Shown here piece after piece: positions 44,358-52,389 of a DNA stretch of 64,000 bases. Made by a program: the position numbers and the translations under genes. Origin of the DNA: UMGS1601 sp900553335. GTDB lineage: Bacteria > Bacillota > Clostridia > Oscillospirales > Ruminococcaceae. Where the stretch lies: the NCBI GenBank assembly GCA_937920725.1, contig CALEUW010000021.1, positions 42,994 to 106,993 on the forward strand. Direction: 5' to 3'. A model generated the notes under the pieces. The model was not told where the DNA came from and made no database searches. It saw only the letters and a program-made list of their open reading frames with translations. The first letter of the stretch is position 1, and the number at the start of each line of letters is the position of its first letter.

Positions 44358-44904
44358 GTTTTCTTTTCACACTCCCTAATTTTAATTTAATTAACCTTTT
44401 AGCTATATATACAGCAGATATAAAGCTGACTAATACGGACACTGACAAAATCAAATGATCGGATATATATGTCACTATTCGGCTTATATATCTCACCTTA
44501 AATACAACCTTTCCTATAATCTGTTCGGGTTTAACTCCTTGAACGTCATATGATTTATTGGCGTCGCCTTTGGTCTTGTACAGTATATTTCCGTCATTGT
44601 CTGCTGAGCTGCCTACAAGCCTATGCGTTAGTACCGCATTTTTATCCGCTGTAGGATTAAAGGTTATAACGTCGTTCGTTTGCAAATCGTCTGCTCCCAC
44701 TTTCACAATCACAACATCCCCCGGTAATATTTCGGGGGACATTGAAGATGTGAGTACCTTATACCATCGGTATCCAAAAAAAGATGTAGTAGTATCGTTT
44801 TCTTTTTTAAGCCTTGAACCGATGATAAAAAGAATAAGAGAGGCAGCGATCAAAGCAATAACACACCAAAATATGATATTGCAAATAACTTTAAGCGCTT
44901 TCAT
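44317..44904 (-). CDS. sipW: Signal peptidase I of the SipW (ER) type
   Basis: A 195-aa membrane peptidase. VLTSSMSPEILPGDVVIV holds the catalytic Ser (S54) and VLTHRLVG the His (H94) that replaces the Lys of ordinary bacterial signal peptidases, the defining mark of the SipW/ER type. Membrane helices lie at about 8-29 and 145-168. It should process the AWxT-type signals of the fibre proteins encoded on both sides. It is followed by the TPNTG gene with overlap. Confidence 0.92.
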   Translation of the reverse strand: MKALKVICNIIFWCVIALIAASLILFIIGSRLKKENDTTTSFFGYRWYKVLTSSMSPEILPGDVVIVKVGADDLQTNDVITFNPTADKNAVLTHRLVGSSADNDGNILYKTKGDANKSYDVQGVKPEQIIGKVVFKVRYISRIVTYISDHLILSVSVLVSFISAVYIAKRLIKLKLGSVKRKHEEIVENDNGFSN

Positions 44905-44923
44905 CTCTTATATGGTTTGTGAA

Positions 44924-45946
44924 TTATGCGGCTGCTGCAATAGCGCCTGTTGTGTCAACTGCTGCTGTTCCGATGGTAGCCTTGTTTGCTGTTGCAACAT
45001 CAGCTCCCCACATATCAGCGATGCAGTCGACGCTTGCGAGGATTCCCTCGTGATCAACAACGATGTCATACTTAGCGTTTGCCCAGTCGTTTGTTGCCTG
45101 CGGAAGCATAATTACCTTGCTCAAGAGATTTTCGGTTGTTTCATTTACGCCGCAAATTCTCTTGTAGTAGAAGTATCCGTCGTTGTAATCCCAGTTATCC
45201 GACCAGTCGTCGTCAAGAATAAGAACGATAGGCGCTCCGTTTCCGAGCTGAGAAAGATACAGATTGTCCTTAGCGTCGTTTACATAACGGTTAAGAGCTG
45301 TTACGTCGGCAGTTGTGAGCTTGATGCCGCCGTATGTCTGTCCTGCGATAAGGCTGTCGATCTTTGTCATTGTGCCGAATGTCTTTCCGTCTGTGGTTGC
45401 CTTAGTAGTTGTAGCGTATGTAATGCCGAAGTTTCCGGTTACTGTTGCAACAGGCGTTCCGCTCTTCATGGTATATGCAATACCCTCAAGGTTGACCTTC
45501 TGCTTTGTTGCGGTTACATAAGCGATATATCCGTTCTTGTCATTTTTTCTTACTGTTACAGTATCGGGAATAGCAGTATCTCCGTTATCGATTACTGTAG
45601 GATACTTAGCGATCTGCTCATCGGTATAAATCAGAGGATTCTCCGTTCCTGCGGTATCGAGTGCCGATTCAACATTTGTCTCGATAGTTTCGGTTAATTT
45701 TACACGGATAAATGCGTCCGTATCGCCGTTGTTGGCAATAGCGACCTCCTTTTGGATTGACTGTCCGGGAGTCCACTCCTTCGGAGGATCAAACACTTCG
45801 ACAATACTCGTATCAAGACGTCCGTCAGTTTCAAGGTGGTTAGTTACCTGATCCGATGATGTCGGCCAAGCGAACGATGCCCCTAATGCTACAGCAACTA
45901 AGGCGGTGCAGCCTACGACTGCAATTTTTTTCTTTGTGATCTTCAT
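44924..45946 (-). CDS. BsaA/TasA-type SipW-dependent matrix fibre protein
   Basis: A 340-aa secreted protein, first of the fibre operon. The signal KKKIAVVGCTALVAVALGASFAWPTSSDQVTNHLET has the SFAW cut motif; the mature part begins with RLDTSIVEVFDPPKEWTPGQSIQKEVAIANNGDTDAFIRVKL, the strand set of BsaA matrix proteins of clostridia. NDGYFYYKRICG and LLSKVIMLPQATND follow. BsaA/TasA proteins polymerise into biofilm fibres in other species. AAAGGAAAAAAG precedes the ATG. Confidence 0.88.
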   Translation of the reverse strand: MKITKKKIAVVGCTALVAVALGASFAWPTSSDQVTNHLETDGRLDTSIVEVFDPPKEWTPGQSIQKEVAIANNGDTDAFIRVKLTETIETNVESALDTAGTENPLIYTDEQIAKYPTVIDNGDTAIPDTVTVRKNDKNGYIAYVTATKQKVNLEGIAYTMKSGTPVATVTGNFGITYATTTKATTDGKTFGTMTKIDSLIAGQTYGGIKLTTADVTALNRYVNDAKDNLYLSQLGNGAPIVLILDDDWSDNWDYNDGYFYYKRICGVNETTENLLSKVIMLPQATNDWANAKYDIVVDHEGILASVDCIADMWGADVATANKATIGTAAVDTTGAIAAAA

Positions 45947-46006
45947 TTTTCTTTTTTCCTTTCCGTTTTTAAGTCTTGAACGTGACTTGTAATTTAAAAT
46001 ATATTT

Positions 46007-46058
46007 AAAAAGCTTTTATCCTTACGGGCTGCGCACTTCCCATTCGGAGAAGCTTTTT
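46007..46058 (-). promoter_or_regulatory. Structured leader of the fibre operon
   Basis: AAAAAGCTT and AAGCTTTTT close a 52-nt element with inner TCC/GGA and GGG/CCC pairs, about 60 nt before the BsaA-like start. It is not a riboswitch that I recognise. Confidence 0.4.
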
Positions 46059-46072
46059 AACAAATAAAAAAA

Positions 46073-46097
46073 GCCACGAATTTTTTAAGTTCGTGGC
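46073..46097 (-). terminator. Terminator-shaped hairpin upstream of the fibre operon
   Basis: GCCACGAA...TTCGTGGC on the minus strand is followed by seven T residues. The nearest minus-strand gene end is 660 nt upstream (46756), behind a plus-strand gene, so it either stops readthrough from there or attenuates the fibre operon. Confidence 0.7.
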
Positions 46098-46111
46098 GAG
46101 AAATGTTATAT

Positions 46112-46140
46112 TTGATTTGAATTTGTTGGTGTGCTATAAT
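46112..46140 (+). promoter_or_regulatory. Promoter of the plus-strand membrane protein gene
   Basis: TTGATT and a perfect extended TGCTATAAT, 17 nt apart, end 22 nt before the ATG and its AAGGAGGTG site, so the leader is very short. Confidence 0.75.
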
Positions 46141-46162
46141 ATGGTAGGAAGGAGGTGAGAAT

Positions 46163-46846
46163 ATGAAAATTTCCCTTGAAACCATAGAAATGATCATGAG
46201 TATCATTAGTTCTTTAATAGCCATATTAGGTTTTATTCTTGCCCTTAAGAATAAAGCTCAAGAAAACAATGCTAACGTATATATAATCAAAAACATGACC
46301 ATCTATTCTGCTCAAGAGCAAACCAACGTTTATGCTCCTTCCCCATCGCATAATCATAACATTGAAAAGATAGGTGTCGCAGCATATTTTATTATTTCGT
46401 TACTAATGATAAAATACAGTTGGATTATTTATATTGTGACATTTACTGTTTGTACACTCACTATACTTTCCTTGATGTTAAGTAAATCCATAACAAAAAC
46501 TGAAAGCATAGTCATTATAACATTAATTGCTATTATCTTAGCGATTCAATTATACTTTGTGATTGTATTCAATGATAATTATGCATGTATGTTATTCTGC
46601 GTAATCAATCTTTTTATGTTCATATTATACGGACTTGTTTTCTCAGTTAGGTTAATTAAAAATTCAGGAAGCATCATAGCTTTCACTAGAAATTACAAAT
46701 TAGTATTATTTGGTGTTGTACTCGTGGCAAGCTGTGCTTGTATAGGTTTTGAATATTATTTTGCAACCTCTGTTTCTTCCTTTTCTAAGTCCATCTCCTT
46801 TGCAATTGAATCTTTTTTCTCTTCGTTTAATTCATCTATAAACTGA
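46163..46846 (+). CDS. Polytopic membrane protein, unknown
   Basis: A 227-aa protein with about six hydrophobic helices: one at residues 8-28 (IIMSIISSLIAILGFILALKN), then, after a polar loop with NVYIIKNMTIYSAQEQTNVYAP, five more. An N-terminal single anchor with a short loop of the ...NVYIIKN... kind occurs in small phage/ICE membrane proteins. It has its own strong promoter, and its last 91 nt overlap the end of the opposite gene 46756-47316. No function is known. Confidence 0.6.
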   Translation: MKISLETIEMIMSIISSLIAILGFILALKNKAQENNANVYIIKNMTIYSAQEQTNVYAPSPSHNHNIEKIGVAAYFIISLLMIKYSWIIYIVTFTVCTLTILSLMLSKSITKTESIVIITLIAIILAIQLYFVIVFNDNYACMLFCVINLFMFILYGLVFSVRLIKNSGSIIAFTRNYKLVLFGVVLVASCACIGFEYYFATSVSSFSKSISFAIESFFSSFNSSIN

Positions 46847-47316
46847 ACAAGAGATACAACTGTTTCAGTAGTCGCCGATTTTATATCTTCCTGTGTTAGT
46901 AATTTTAATTCAGTTATATTTAAAACTGTTTGAGCAATTTCCATAATAATTGATAAAGGCTCATGATACTTTACTAAAAAATGCCCTTTGTACAACAACA
47001 TTACAAAACCCATAACAGACATTGCATAAAAGGACCTAGAGCCATGATCAATAAAAGAATCAAAACATAGAGAAAAAATAAAAATAATACATATTAATGC
47101 AAATAACATTGGCAAAAAAGCTAAAAAGAAAAAAGCGAATCGCTCCACTCCATGAGAAGCTAATATGTCATTCCATGTGATTTTAAACGAATAAATGCTA
47201 ACAATAGCTAAATATATCGAAAATAGAATCAAAAATACAAAGCCGTATATAGCTAAAATCTGCAATAGATTCAAAGAACATATTGATGTAAATAAATTTG
47301 AAAATTTTTCTAGCAT
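46756..47316 (-). CDS. Four-helix membrane protein, unknown
   Basis: A 186-aa protein: helices at about 14-38 (LQILAIYGFVFLILFSIYLAIVSI), 58-78 (FAFFFLAFLPMLFALICIIFIF) and 95-115, then a cytosolic C-terminus with an acidic coiled-coil (VQFIDELNEEKKDSIAKEMDLEKEE). Its ATG lies inside the upstream gene end (ATGCTAG). It converges with, and overlaps, the plus-strand membrane protein. Confidence 0.6.
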   Translation of the reverse strand: MLEKFSNLFTSICSLNLLQILAIYGFVFLILFSIYLAIVSIYSFKITWNDILASHGVERFAFFFLAFLPMLFALICIIFIFSLCFDSFIDHGSRSFYAMSVMGFVMLLYKGHFLVKYHEPLSIIMEIAQTVLNITELKLLTQEDIKSATTETVVSLVQFIDELNEEKKDSIAKEMDLEKEETEVAK

Positions 47317-47780
47317 TTCTTCTCGTCCTCATTTCTACATTCATAATCATTGAACATATCTGATTTACCGATTAAGCAAAGCTTGTTTTCCTTTGCTTCG
47401 TAGTGCAGATCAAAGTCATAATTATTGTTTACCAGATATGTTATAAAGTCCTTTGCTTCTTCGATTGTCATTTCTCCTAATGCCCCAATACTTTTCTTTT
47501 TGCTTAAGTATTCAAATTTATCAAGTACACATGTATCACATCCGATTATAACCTCACCGTCTTCTGACCAACGAAAAGCATTAAACTTATAATTGTTATC
47601 CAAAAGAAAACAAATAAACTGCTTTGCATCGTCTGATGACTTTTTACATGAAACCCTGCTTACTCCCCCTATCAAAAAGTTATCGCATTTTAAGAATGAA
47701 TCATCTGCTAAAGGAATGGGTTTTTCCTCTAGCTTCACCGATTTCATTCGTGTCGATTTTTTCTTTTTTCTGACAAACAT
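47310..47780 (-). CDS. Soluble protein with two similar halves, unknown
   Basis: A 156-aa protein with a very basic N-terminus (MFVRKKKKSTRMKS) and two copies of a pattern: SSDDAKQFICFLLDNNYKFNAFRWSEDGEVIIGCD and TIEEAKDFITYLVNNNYDFDLHYEAKENKLCLIGK, so an internal duplication of about 45 residues (A-K-x-F-I-x-[FY]-L-[LV]-x-NNY). The family is unknown. AGGAGG precedes the start; it overlaps the next gene by 7 nt. Confidence 0.65.
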   Translation of the reverse strand: MFVRKKKKSTRMKSVKLEEKPIPLADDSFLKCDNFLIGGVSRVSCKKSSDDAKQFICFLLDNNYKFNAFRWSEDGEVIIGCDTCVLDKFEYLSKKKSIGALGEMTIEEAKDFITYLVNNNYDFDLHYEAKENKLCLIGKSDMFNDYECRNEDEKKC

Positions 47781-47806
47781 TTTTGACCTCCTATCGCTAT
47801 AGTTTG

Positions 47807-48142
47807 TTAAATTTGTTCTAACATATCATGAGCCATTATTAAAATACTAGAAAGTGTACATTGTTTACCAGTAAAAAAAGGTAGGAATATATTTCGTACT
47901 GCAATGTCTGCCAAGAAATAAAGTGCAATAACAACTTGTGCTGATGGGAATATAGCCGAGAAAACAACTAAAGCAATTTTGCAAATCACACATGCTATTA
48001 ATACTTTGCATATACTTCCGGTTACTTTTTTATTGTAGATTACACTTATAACATTACAAGTGGCAGTGATCATGATACGAATCGCACCGAGTAAACTCAG
48101 TATTATAATTATAATTTCTACAAGGTCATTACGTGTTAACAT
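47807..48142 (-). CDS. Small three-helix membrane protein, unknown
   Basis: A 111-aa protein with hydrophobic helices at about 8-35, 45-65 and 68-88, then LPFFTGKQCTLSSILIMAHDMLEQI. GGGAGG lies 9 nt before the ATG. It heads a minus-strand trio (47807, 47310, 46756). The size and shape recall holin-like or immunity proteins, which is only an analogy. Confidence 0.6.
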   Translation of the reverse strand: MLTRNDLVEIIIIILSLLGAIRIMITATCNVISVIYNKKVTGSICKVLIACVICKIALVVFSAIFPSAQVVIALYFLADIAVRNIFLPFFTGKQCTLSSILIMAHDMLEQI

Positions 48143-48179
48143 TCTTCATTACCTCCCAACACCAATTTAATACCGTTTC

Positions 48180-48210
48180 AAAGCCGGCTTTTACGTCGGC
48201 TTTTTTTATT
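48180..48210 (+). terminator. Orphan plus-strand terminator
   Basis: AAAGCCG...CGGCTTT followed by TTTTATTTT on the plus strand. No plus-strand gene ends nearby, so it suggests a short transcript antisense to 47807-48142 or an early-terminated leader of the 48350 gene. Confidence 0.6.
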
Positions 48211-48281
48211 TTACATATGTGCGAATTACAAAATTACATTTTCGCTAACTTTTTAGATAATAAATATGGAGATATTTTTTG

Positions 48282-48320
48282 ATAACCAGAGTTAATTGAA
48301 ATTTAACTCTGGTTATTTTT
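48282..48320 (+). terminator. Terminator-shaped leader hairpin before a small membrane gene
   Basis: A 14-bp perfect stem (ATAACCAGAGTTAA/TTAACTCTGGTTAT) with a T-run lies 30 nt before the ATG at 48350. It again places an intrinsic terminator just upstream of a start codon. Confidence 0.75.
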
Positions 48321-48349
48321 CTCCTAATTTACTAAAGGAGGTAAGCAGT

Positions 48350-48586
48350 ATGCTTACAGTGAAAAAAATTTTGAATTCGTTAATTTTGGTACCCTTGACA
48401 AAAGCAAGTGCGACACTTACACTACAGAAACTTTTAGTTTCATTGATTCTTATTTATTCAGTAAATTTGAATTACAATGATTTAGAAGATCTAGCAGCAG
48501 ACTATCTACATACAATTGTCGATGATAAAACATTTTTTCTCATCAGAGCTATAGCAATACTCGCAACTATCTTCAATTGGATTTAG
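48350..48586 (+). CDS. Small membrane protein, unknown
   Basis: A 78-aa protein from the ATG at 48350 (MLTVKKILNSLILVPL), behind AAAGGAGG. Hydrophobic stretches at 8-40 and 62-78 (FLIRAIAILATIFNWI) flank an acidic loop (NYNDLEDLAADYLH). It converges on the adhesin gene with a 6-nt gap. It could be a holin-, toxin- or signalling-type peptide; nothing decides. Confidence 0.55.
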   Translation: MLTVKKILNSLILVPLTKASATLTLQKLLVSLILIYSVNLNYNDLEDLAADYLHTIVDDKTFFLIRAIAILATIFNWI

Positions 48587-48592
48587 TTTTAG

Positions 48593-51500
48593 CTATTTAA
48601 TCGTCTTCATAACATTAGTAACCGTATCTCCGTCGTCAAGCCAGTAGTCATGTCCGTCATTTGTAAAGATACAATTAAAATCATTAACCTTCGGATTTAA
48701 CAGCTTAAAGGTCATGGAATTATCGCTGTTGTTTTTACTGTACTTTACATACTCTTGCATTCGACTGCCGACATTATCAAATGTATCACCGTTTATAGTC
48801 AAATACGTTTTGTCTGCAACAGGAGTATACCGCCAGTTTGTTGACAGCTCAGTTACTTTGTAGGTGCATCCTGATTTACAGCCGTCTATCTTAACGCTTC
48901 TGGTAGTCTCCCCTGCAGGGATCACTATGTACGCCATGAAGGTTGATGTATTGCCCGTGAGATCTGTTTCGGTTACGGTGTATACAAACTCTTCCTGAGT
49001 ATAGTACGCTTCTGTCAGATTCTTAGTAATCGTTATCGGTCCGGGAACTGACGGATTTGCAACATTTACTTTTACCTTTTGTCCGTTCGCTGATAACGTA
49101 ACTATTTGAGTCGGCGCAGGTGCATAACCTTCAGGAACAGAGTTTGGAAGCTCAATGATATTAAATGTGCCAAGCGGTATATCATTAACAACTACTTTGC
49201 CGTCTTCAAGCGCAACCGTATTTATATAAGATGTGCCGAGGTATGTAGTTCCGGCAATCATAAACTGAATACCGTCTGCCGGCGCTGTGCCGTCCTCATT
49301 CGTCTTATTGATCTCAATGCTTCCTGTTTTTAAAATATTATATCCGTCAACTGTAACAGTAGCGTTGCTTGTTACAGTAACCGTTACATCTTTCATTGTA
49401 CCGTTATATCTGTCGCTGCTTGTTATCTCACGGATAAGATATTTTCCTGCCGGCATATTGTTTATTGTAAACTGTCCCTTAGAGTTGAGTTTATATACAA
49501 ATGCCTTACGGCTTGCCATAAGAGGTCCGGTTGAATAGCCCGGTGCTGCAGCTGCAGAGTAAAACGTATAATCTCCTGCAGAATCGCTTGGGTTATGAGC
49601 TATTAAATATACATTATCTCCACCGGAGTTGGTAATAGGATAATCAGTTCGATAAACTAAAAATTCAAGATCTGATATAACGGACAAATCGGTTACGATT
49701 GAGCTTGATGCTGAAGTCTCAGTTGATTTTTCCTTTTTTGTAAATTTGAGATTACCATAAGGCGTTTCATTATTTACGACCTGTACATCAGTTGTTTTTA
49801 AAGTGTCAATAGTTACCGGAGTATTATCGTCGTATACTGTCTTTCCGTCAGGAGACGTAATGCTTGTTTCCAAGAATTTATCAACAGCGCTGCCGCTTAT
49901 TATTTCTTTAAGGAAATATGCGCCATTCTGAAGTCCATTTATGCTAACCTTTCCGTCATCACCAACCTTAAATCGTGCCAATGTTCCTCCGATACCATAG
50001 TAATAACTTACAGTATTTGTAGATGCCGTATAATTACCCTCTGTAGAAGCTGATGCGTCGTAAGTAACATATTTTCCGGAGCTGTCCATCAAAACAAAAT
50101 ACACATTAGTCATATCGGACTTTGTTGCAGCCTTAACGCTGCCATCTTCCCGCTTTATAAGCTTTGTGATGGTCAGATTTCCTCTGTATTCTGTTTCCGG
50201 CGAATTATTAACCAAATGTCCGTGACCGTTAGATATCGTATTTATCATATTTATGCTGCTAATAGTATCAGCCTTGTTTGCTGATGCACTATAATAGTTG
50301 AACGAAGTTGTCTTATAGTCCGCAGACGGTGCCACTCCGTCTTGAGCTGATAAAATAAGGGTTTGTGTTTCTGAATCATAATCAGATGTAATACCTGCGT
50401 TACTGATATTTTGATGTCCGGCAAAACCATAGATCATATTAAACGATCCGTTAAACTCCGCATACACCCAGTTTGTCATATAATGGTCTTCCGTTGTTAC
50501 AGACAGCCAATCGAACGCACCAGTATAGGTTTCTTTCGTGCCGTCGGGAGCCGTATAGCTCCACTTTTTATACATTATCGGATCATACTCTCCTTTGGCA
50601 AGATTGCTTGAACCTGTATATCCCTTAATTGACGTAGTAAGATCAATCTTTTTATCATAGTCATATATACCTGTAACGCCTTTACCAAATGATACCGACT
50701 GTGCGCCGTCTATATCTTTCCATACTGACCTTCCCGAAACCTGAAGCTTCTCTCCTGTATCAGAATCAAAGAAAGAATAATTACATTTGATGTAGCCATC
50801 CCACGTTGTATCAATACCGATTTTTGAAGCACTAAATGACAGTTTCGGATTAGCTGCGGTATATTCATTTCCTCTCAGCATTGAACCACCGTATGTAGCA
50901 GTGTGAGTTGTGTCATAAAAGTCAGCAGTAGTTAGGTTTGTACAGATAAAATCTTTTGTATTGTTGCTTGTCGCTTTGCCGGAAGAAGAATATCTGGCCG
51001 CTCTGAAATTGAACATATCATTGCCCTGATAGTCCATAACAGTAAGCTTAGCGTTGACATTGTGCCATTTTTTATTGGCTTTATCATACCATTGTCCGAC
51101 GTTTTTATATGTACAGCTTAAAGACCCCTTATCGCTTTCCTGTAAAGCAAAGCCCCAGCCGCTGTGTTTGGTATTTCGCAGAGCTTCAAAAGCTACATCG
51201 CCTAAAGATTGAACATCTTTGCCGTTTTGCATAGCATAATCTGAATTTCTCCTATAATCATAATATTTTTCATCGTTCACAATATCTTTAAGCGACAGAC
51301 CTTTCGTATCAATATCAGACTTTATCTTAGAATATATCCATGCAATATTGGTACTTACACCCGGATCAAGCAAGGCCGGTTTATCTACTGTAGTATAATT
51401 TCCTGTTGTGACATATTTTAATCCGATAGAATTAGATATATTCGGTGTGAATATACTATATGGTTTTCCATTTCCGTTAAACCATTTTATACTGCCGTCA

Positions 51501-52183
51501 TCAACATTCTCGTCTTCGCCTCTTGAAACTAATGCACTCGTCCAACCAAAAAGCTCGTTATATGTAAGCCTGGTGTGACTTGAGCTGTATATATCTAAGC
51601 CAAGTGCATCAAGGTTATCATTGGTTTTAGAACTATACACAAGATCTGTAGTACAAAATGTTGTCTTTCCGGTTGTATCACCCTTTGCAGGAATTGAGGT
51701 AATTGCTCCTGCTCCTGTATTAGAATCACCCCAACCCCAGTTATTGGACTTGTTAAACGTATATGTTTTACCGCCTCTTGTTACCTCATACTCGTAATCG
51801 TCCGACTCTGCCGGCGGATCCATGTAAAAGGTAAAATTGTTATCCCATGTATCAGCCTCACGGTCGTTTGCTGTTTCTCCGTTTTTGTTTACTCCTACGG
51901 CCGACTTATTAGTACTTCCGGGAACATTTAATGCTGAGTAACCCGTACCGTCTGTTTTAAGTGTACCTACACTTTTAAGCAAATTAAGTTCATTCTGCCA
52001 GCCGTAATCTCCTGATGCAGCTTTTGTCGCTGCCTGAGACGTTATCGACGCTCCGCCGTGTCCGGGATATGCCTGGAACGATGTACTGAAAGCGCTTGCC
52101 GATATTCCGCTCGCTGAGATTGCCGTAACTGCCGCCAAAGCGCAGCTAAATATTTTCTTCTTTCGATTGTTTTTAAATTTCAA
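48593..52183 (-). CDS. Large surface adhesin with SpaA/Cna-B-like domains
   Basis: A protein of about 1196 aa. Signal peptide KKKIFSCALAAVTAISASGISASAFS; a ~600-residue N-terminal region with many Trp/Tyr (TED- or collagen-adhesin-like); then at least four prealbumin-type SpaA/Cna-B domains, each starting with a strand such as RGNLTITKLIKREDGS, YGNLKFTKKEK, TGSIEINKTNEDGTAP or GPITITKNLTEAY, which often form Lys-Asn isopeptide bonds. There is no LPxTG-type end. AAAGGAGCTAG lies where a leading ATG frame would begin, so the TTG at 52183 is the likelier start. Confidence 0.82.
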   Translation of the reverse strand: MKFKNNRKKKIFSCALAAVTAISASGISASAFSTSFQAYPGHGGASITSQAATKAASGDYGWQNELNLLKSVGTLKTDGTGYSALNVPGSTNKSAVGVNKNGETANDREADTWDNNFTFYMDPPAESDDYEYEVTRGGKTYTFNKSNNWGWGDSNTGAGAITSIPAKGDTTGKTTFCTTDLVYSSKTNDNLDALGLDIYSSSHTRLTYNELFGWTSALVSRGEDENVDDGSIKWFNGNGKPYSIFTPNISNSIGLKYVTTGNYTTVDKPALLDPGVSTNIAWIYSKIKSDIDTKGLSLKDIVNDEKYYDYRRNSDYAMQNGKDVQSLGDVAFEALRNTKHSGWGFALQESDKGSLSCTYKNVGQWYDKANKKWHNVNAKLTVMDYQGNDMFNFRAARYSSSGKATSNNTKDFICTNLTTADFYDTTHTATYGGSMLRGNEYTAANPKLSFSASKIGIDTTWDGYIKCNYSFFDSDTGEKLQVSGRSVWKDIDGAQSVSFGKGVTGIYDYDKKIDLTTSIKGYTGSSNLAKGEYDPIMYKKWSYTAPDGTKETYTGAFDWLSVTTEDHYMTNWVYAEFNGSFNMIYGFAGHQNISNAGITSDYDSETQTLILSAQDGVAPSADYKTTSFNYYSASANKADTISSINMINTISNGHGHLVNNSPETEYRGNLTITKLIKREDGSVKAATKSDMTNVYFVLMDSSGKYVTYDASASTEGNYTASTNTVSYYYGIGGTLARFKVGDDGKVSINGLQNGAYFLKEIISGSAVDKFLETSITSPDGKTVYDDNTPVTIDTLKTTDVQVVNNETPYGNLKFTKKEKSTETSASSSIVTDLSVISDLEFLVYRTDYPITNSGGDNVYLIAHNPSDSAGDYTFYSAAAAPGYSTGPLMASRKAFVYKLNSKGQFTINNMPAGKYLIREITSSDRYNGTMKDVTVTVTSNATVTVDGYNILKTGSIEINKTNEDGTAPADGIQFMIAGTTYLGTSYINTVALEDGKVVVNDIPLGTFNIIELPNSVPEGYAPAPTQIVTLSANGQKVKVNVANPSVPGPITITKNLTEAYYTQEEFVYTVTETDLTGNTSTFMAYIVIPAGETTRSVKIDGCKSGCTYKVTELSTNWRYTPVADKTYLTINGDTFDNVGSRMQEYVKYSKNNSDNSMTFKLLNPKVNDFNCIFTNDGHDYWLDDGDTVTNVMKTIK

Positions 52184-52239
52184 TTTTTCTCTAGCTCCTT
52201 TCATGATTTTAGATTTTGTTGGTTGATCGGCTTTAAGAC

Positions 52240-52263
52240 TTAAGATGTGTCATTATAGTTCAT
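52240..52263 (-). CDS. Seven-codon leader peptide before the adhesin gene
   Basis: MNYNDTS follows a perfect AAAAGGAGG site and stops about 55 nt before the adhesin start. A strong site on a mini-ORF in a leader suggests translational control of the adhesin mRNA. It could also be a chance frame. Confidence 0.35.
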   Translation of the reverse strand: MNYNDTS

Positions 52264-52316
52264 GAAAATCCTCCTTTTCTTGTTATTAAATTGATGTTTC
52301 TGTTAATAAACAAAAA

Positions 52317-52335
52317 ATGGGACTTTATGTCCCAC
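52317..52335 (-). repeat. Hairpin repeat upstream of the adhesin gene
   Basis: Sense strand GTGGGAC-ATAAA-GTCCCAT then TTTTTTG, about 130 nt before the adhesin start and just after the 52346 terminator. Confidence 0.85.
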
Positions 52336-52345
52336 TCAAAAAGAA

Positions 52346-52375
52346 AAACCGGCTAGTTGTTACACTAGTCGGTTT
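52346..52375 (-). terminator. Terminator after the GNAT-like gene
   Basis: AAACCGACTAGT pairs with ACTAGCCGGTTT on the minus strand, followed by TTTCTTTTT and the repeat hairpin. Confidence 0.8.
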
Positions 52376-52389
52376 GTATAACATATATA

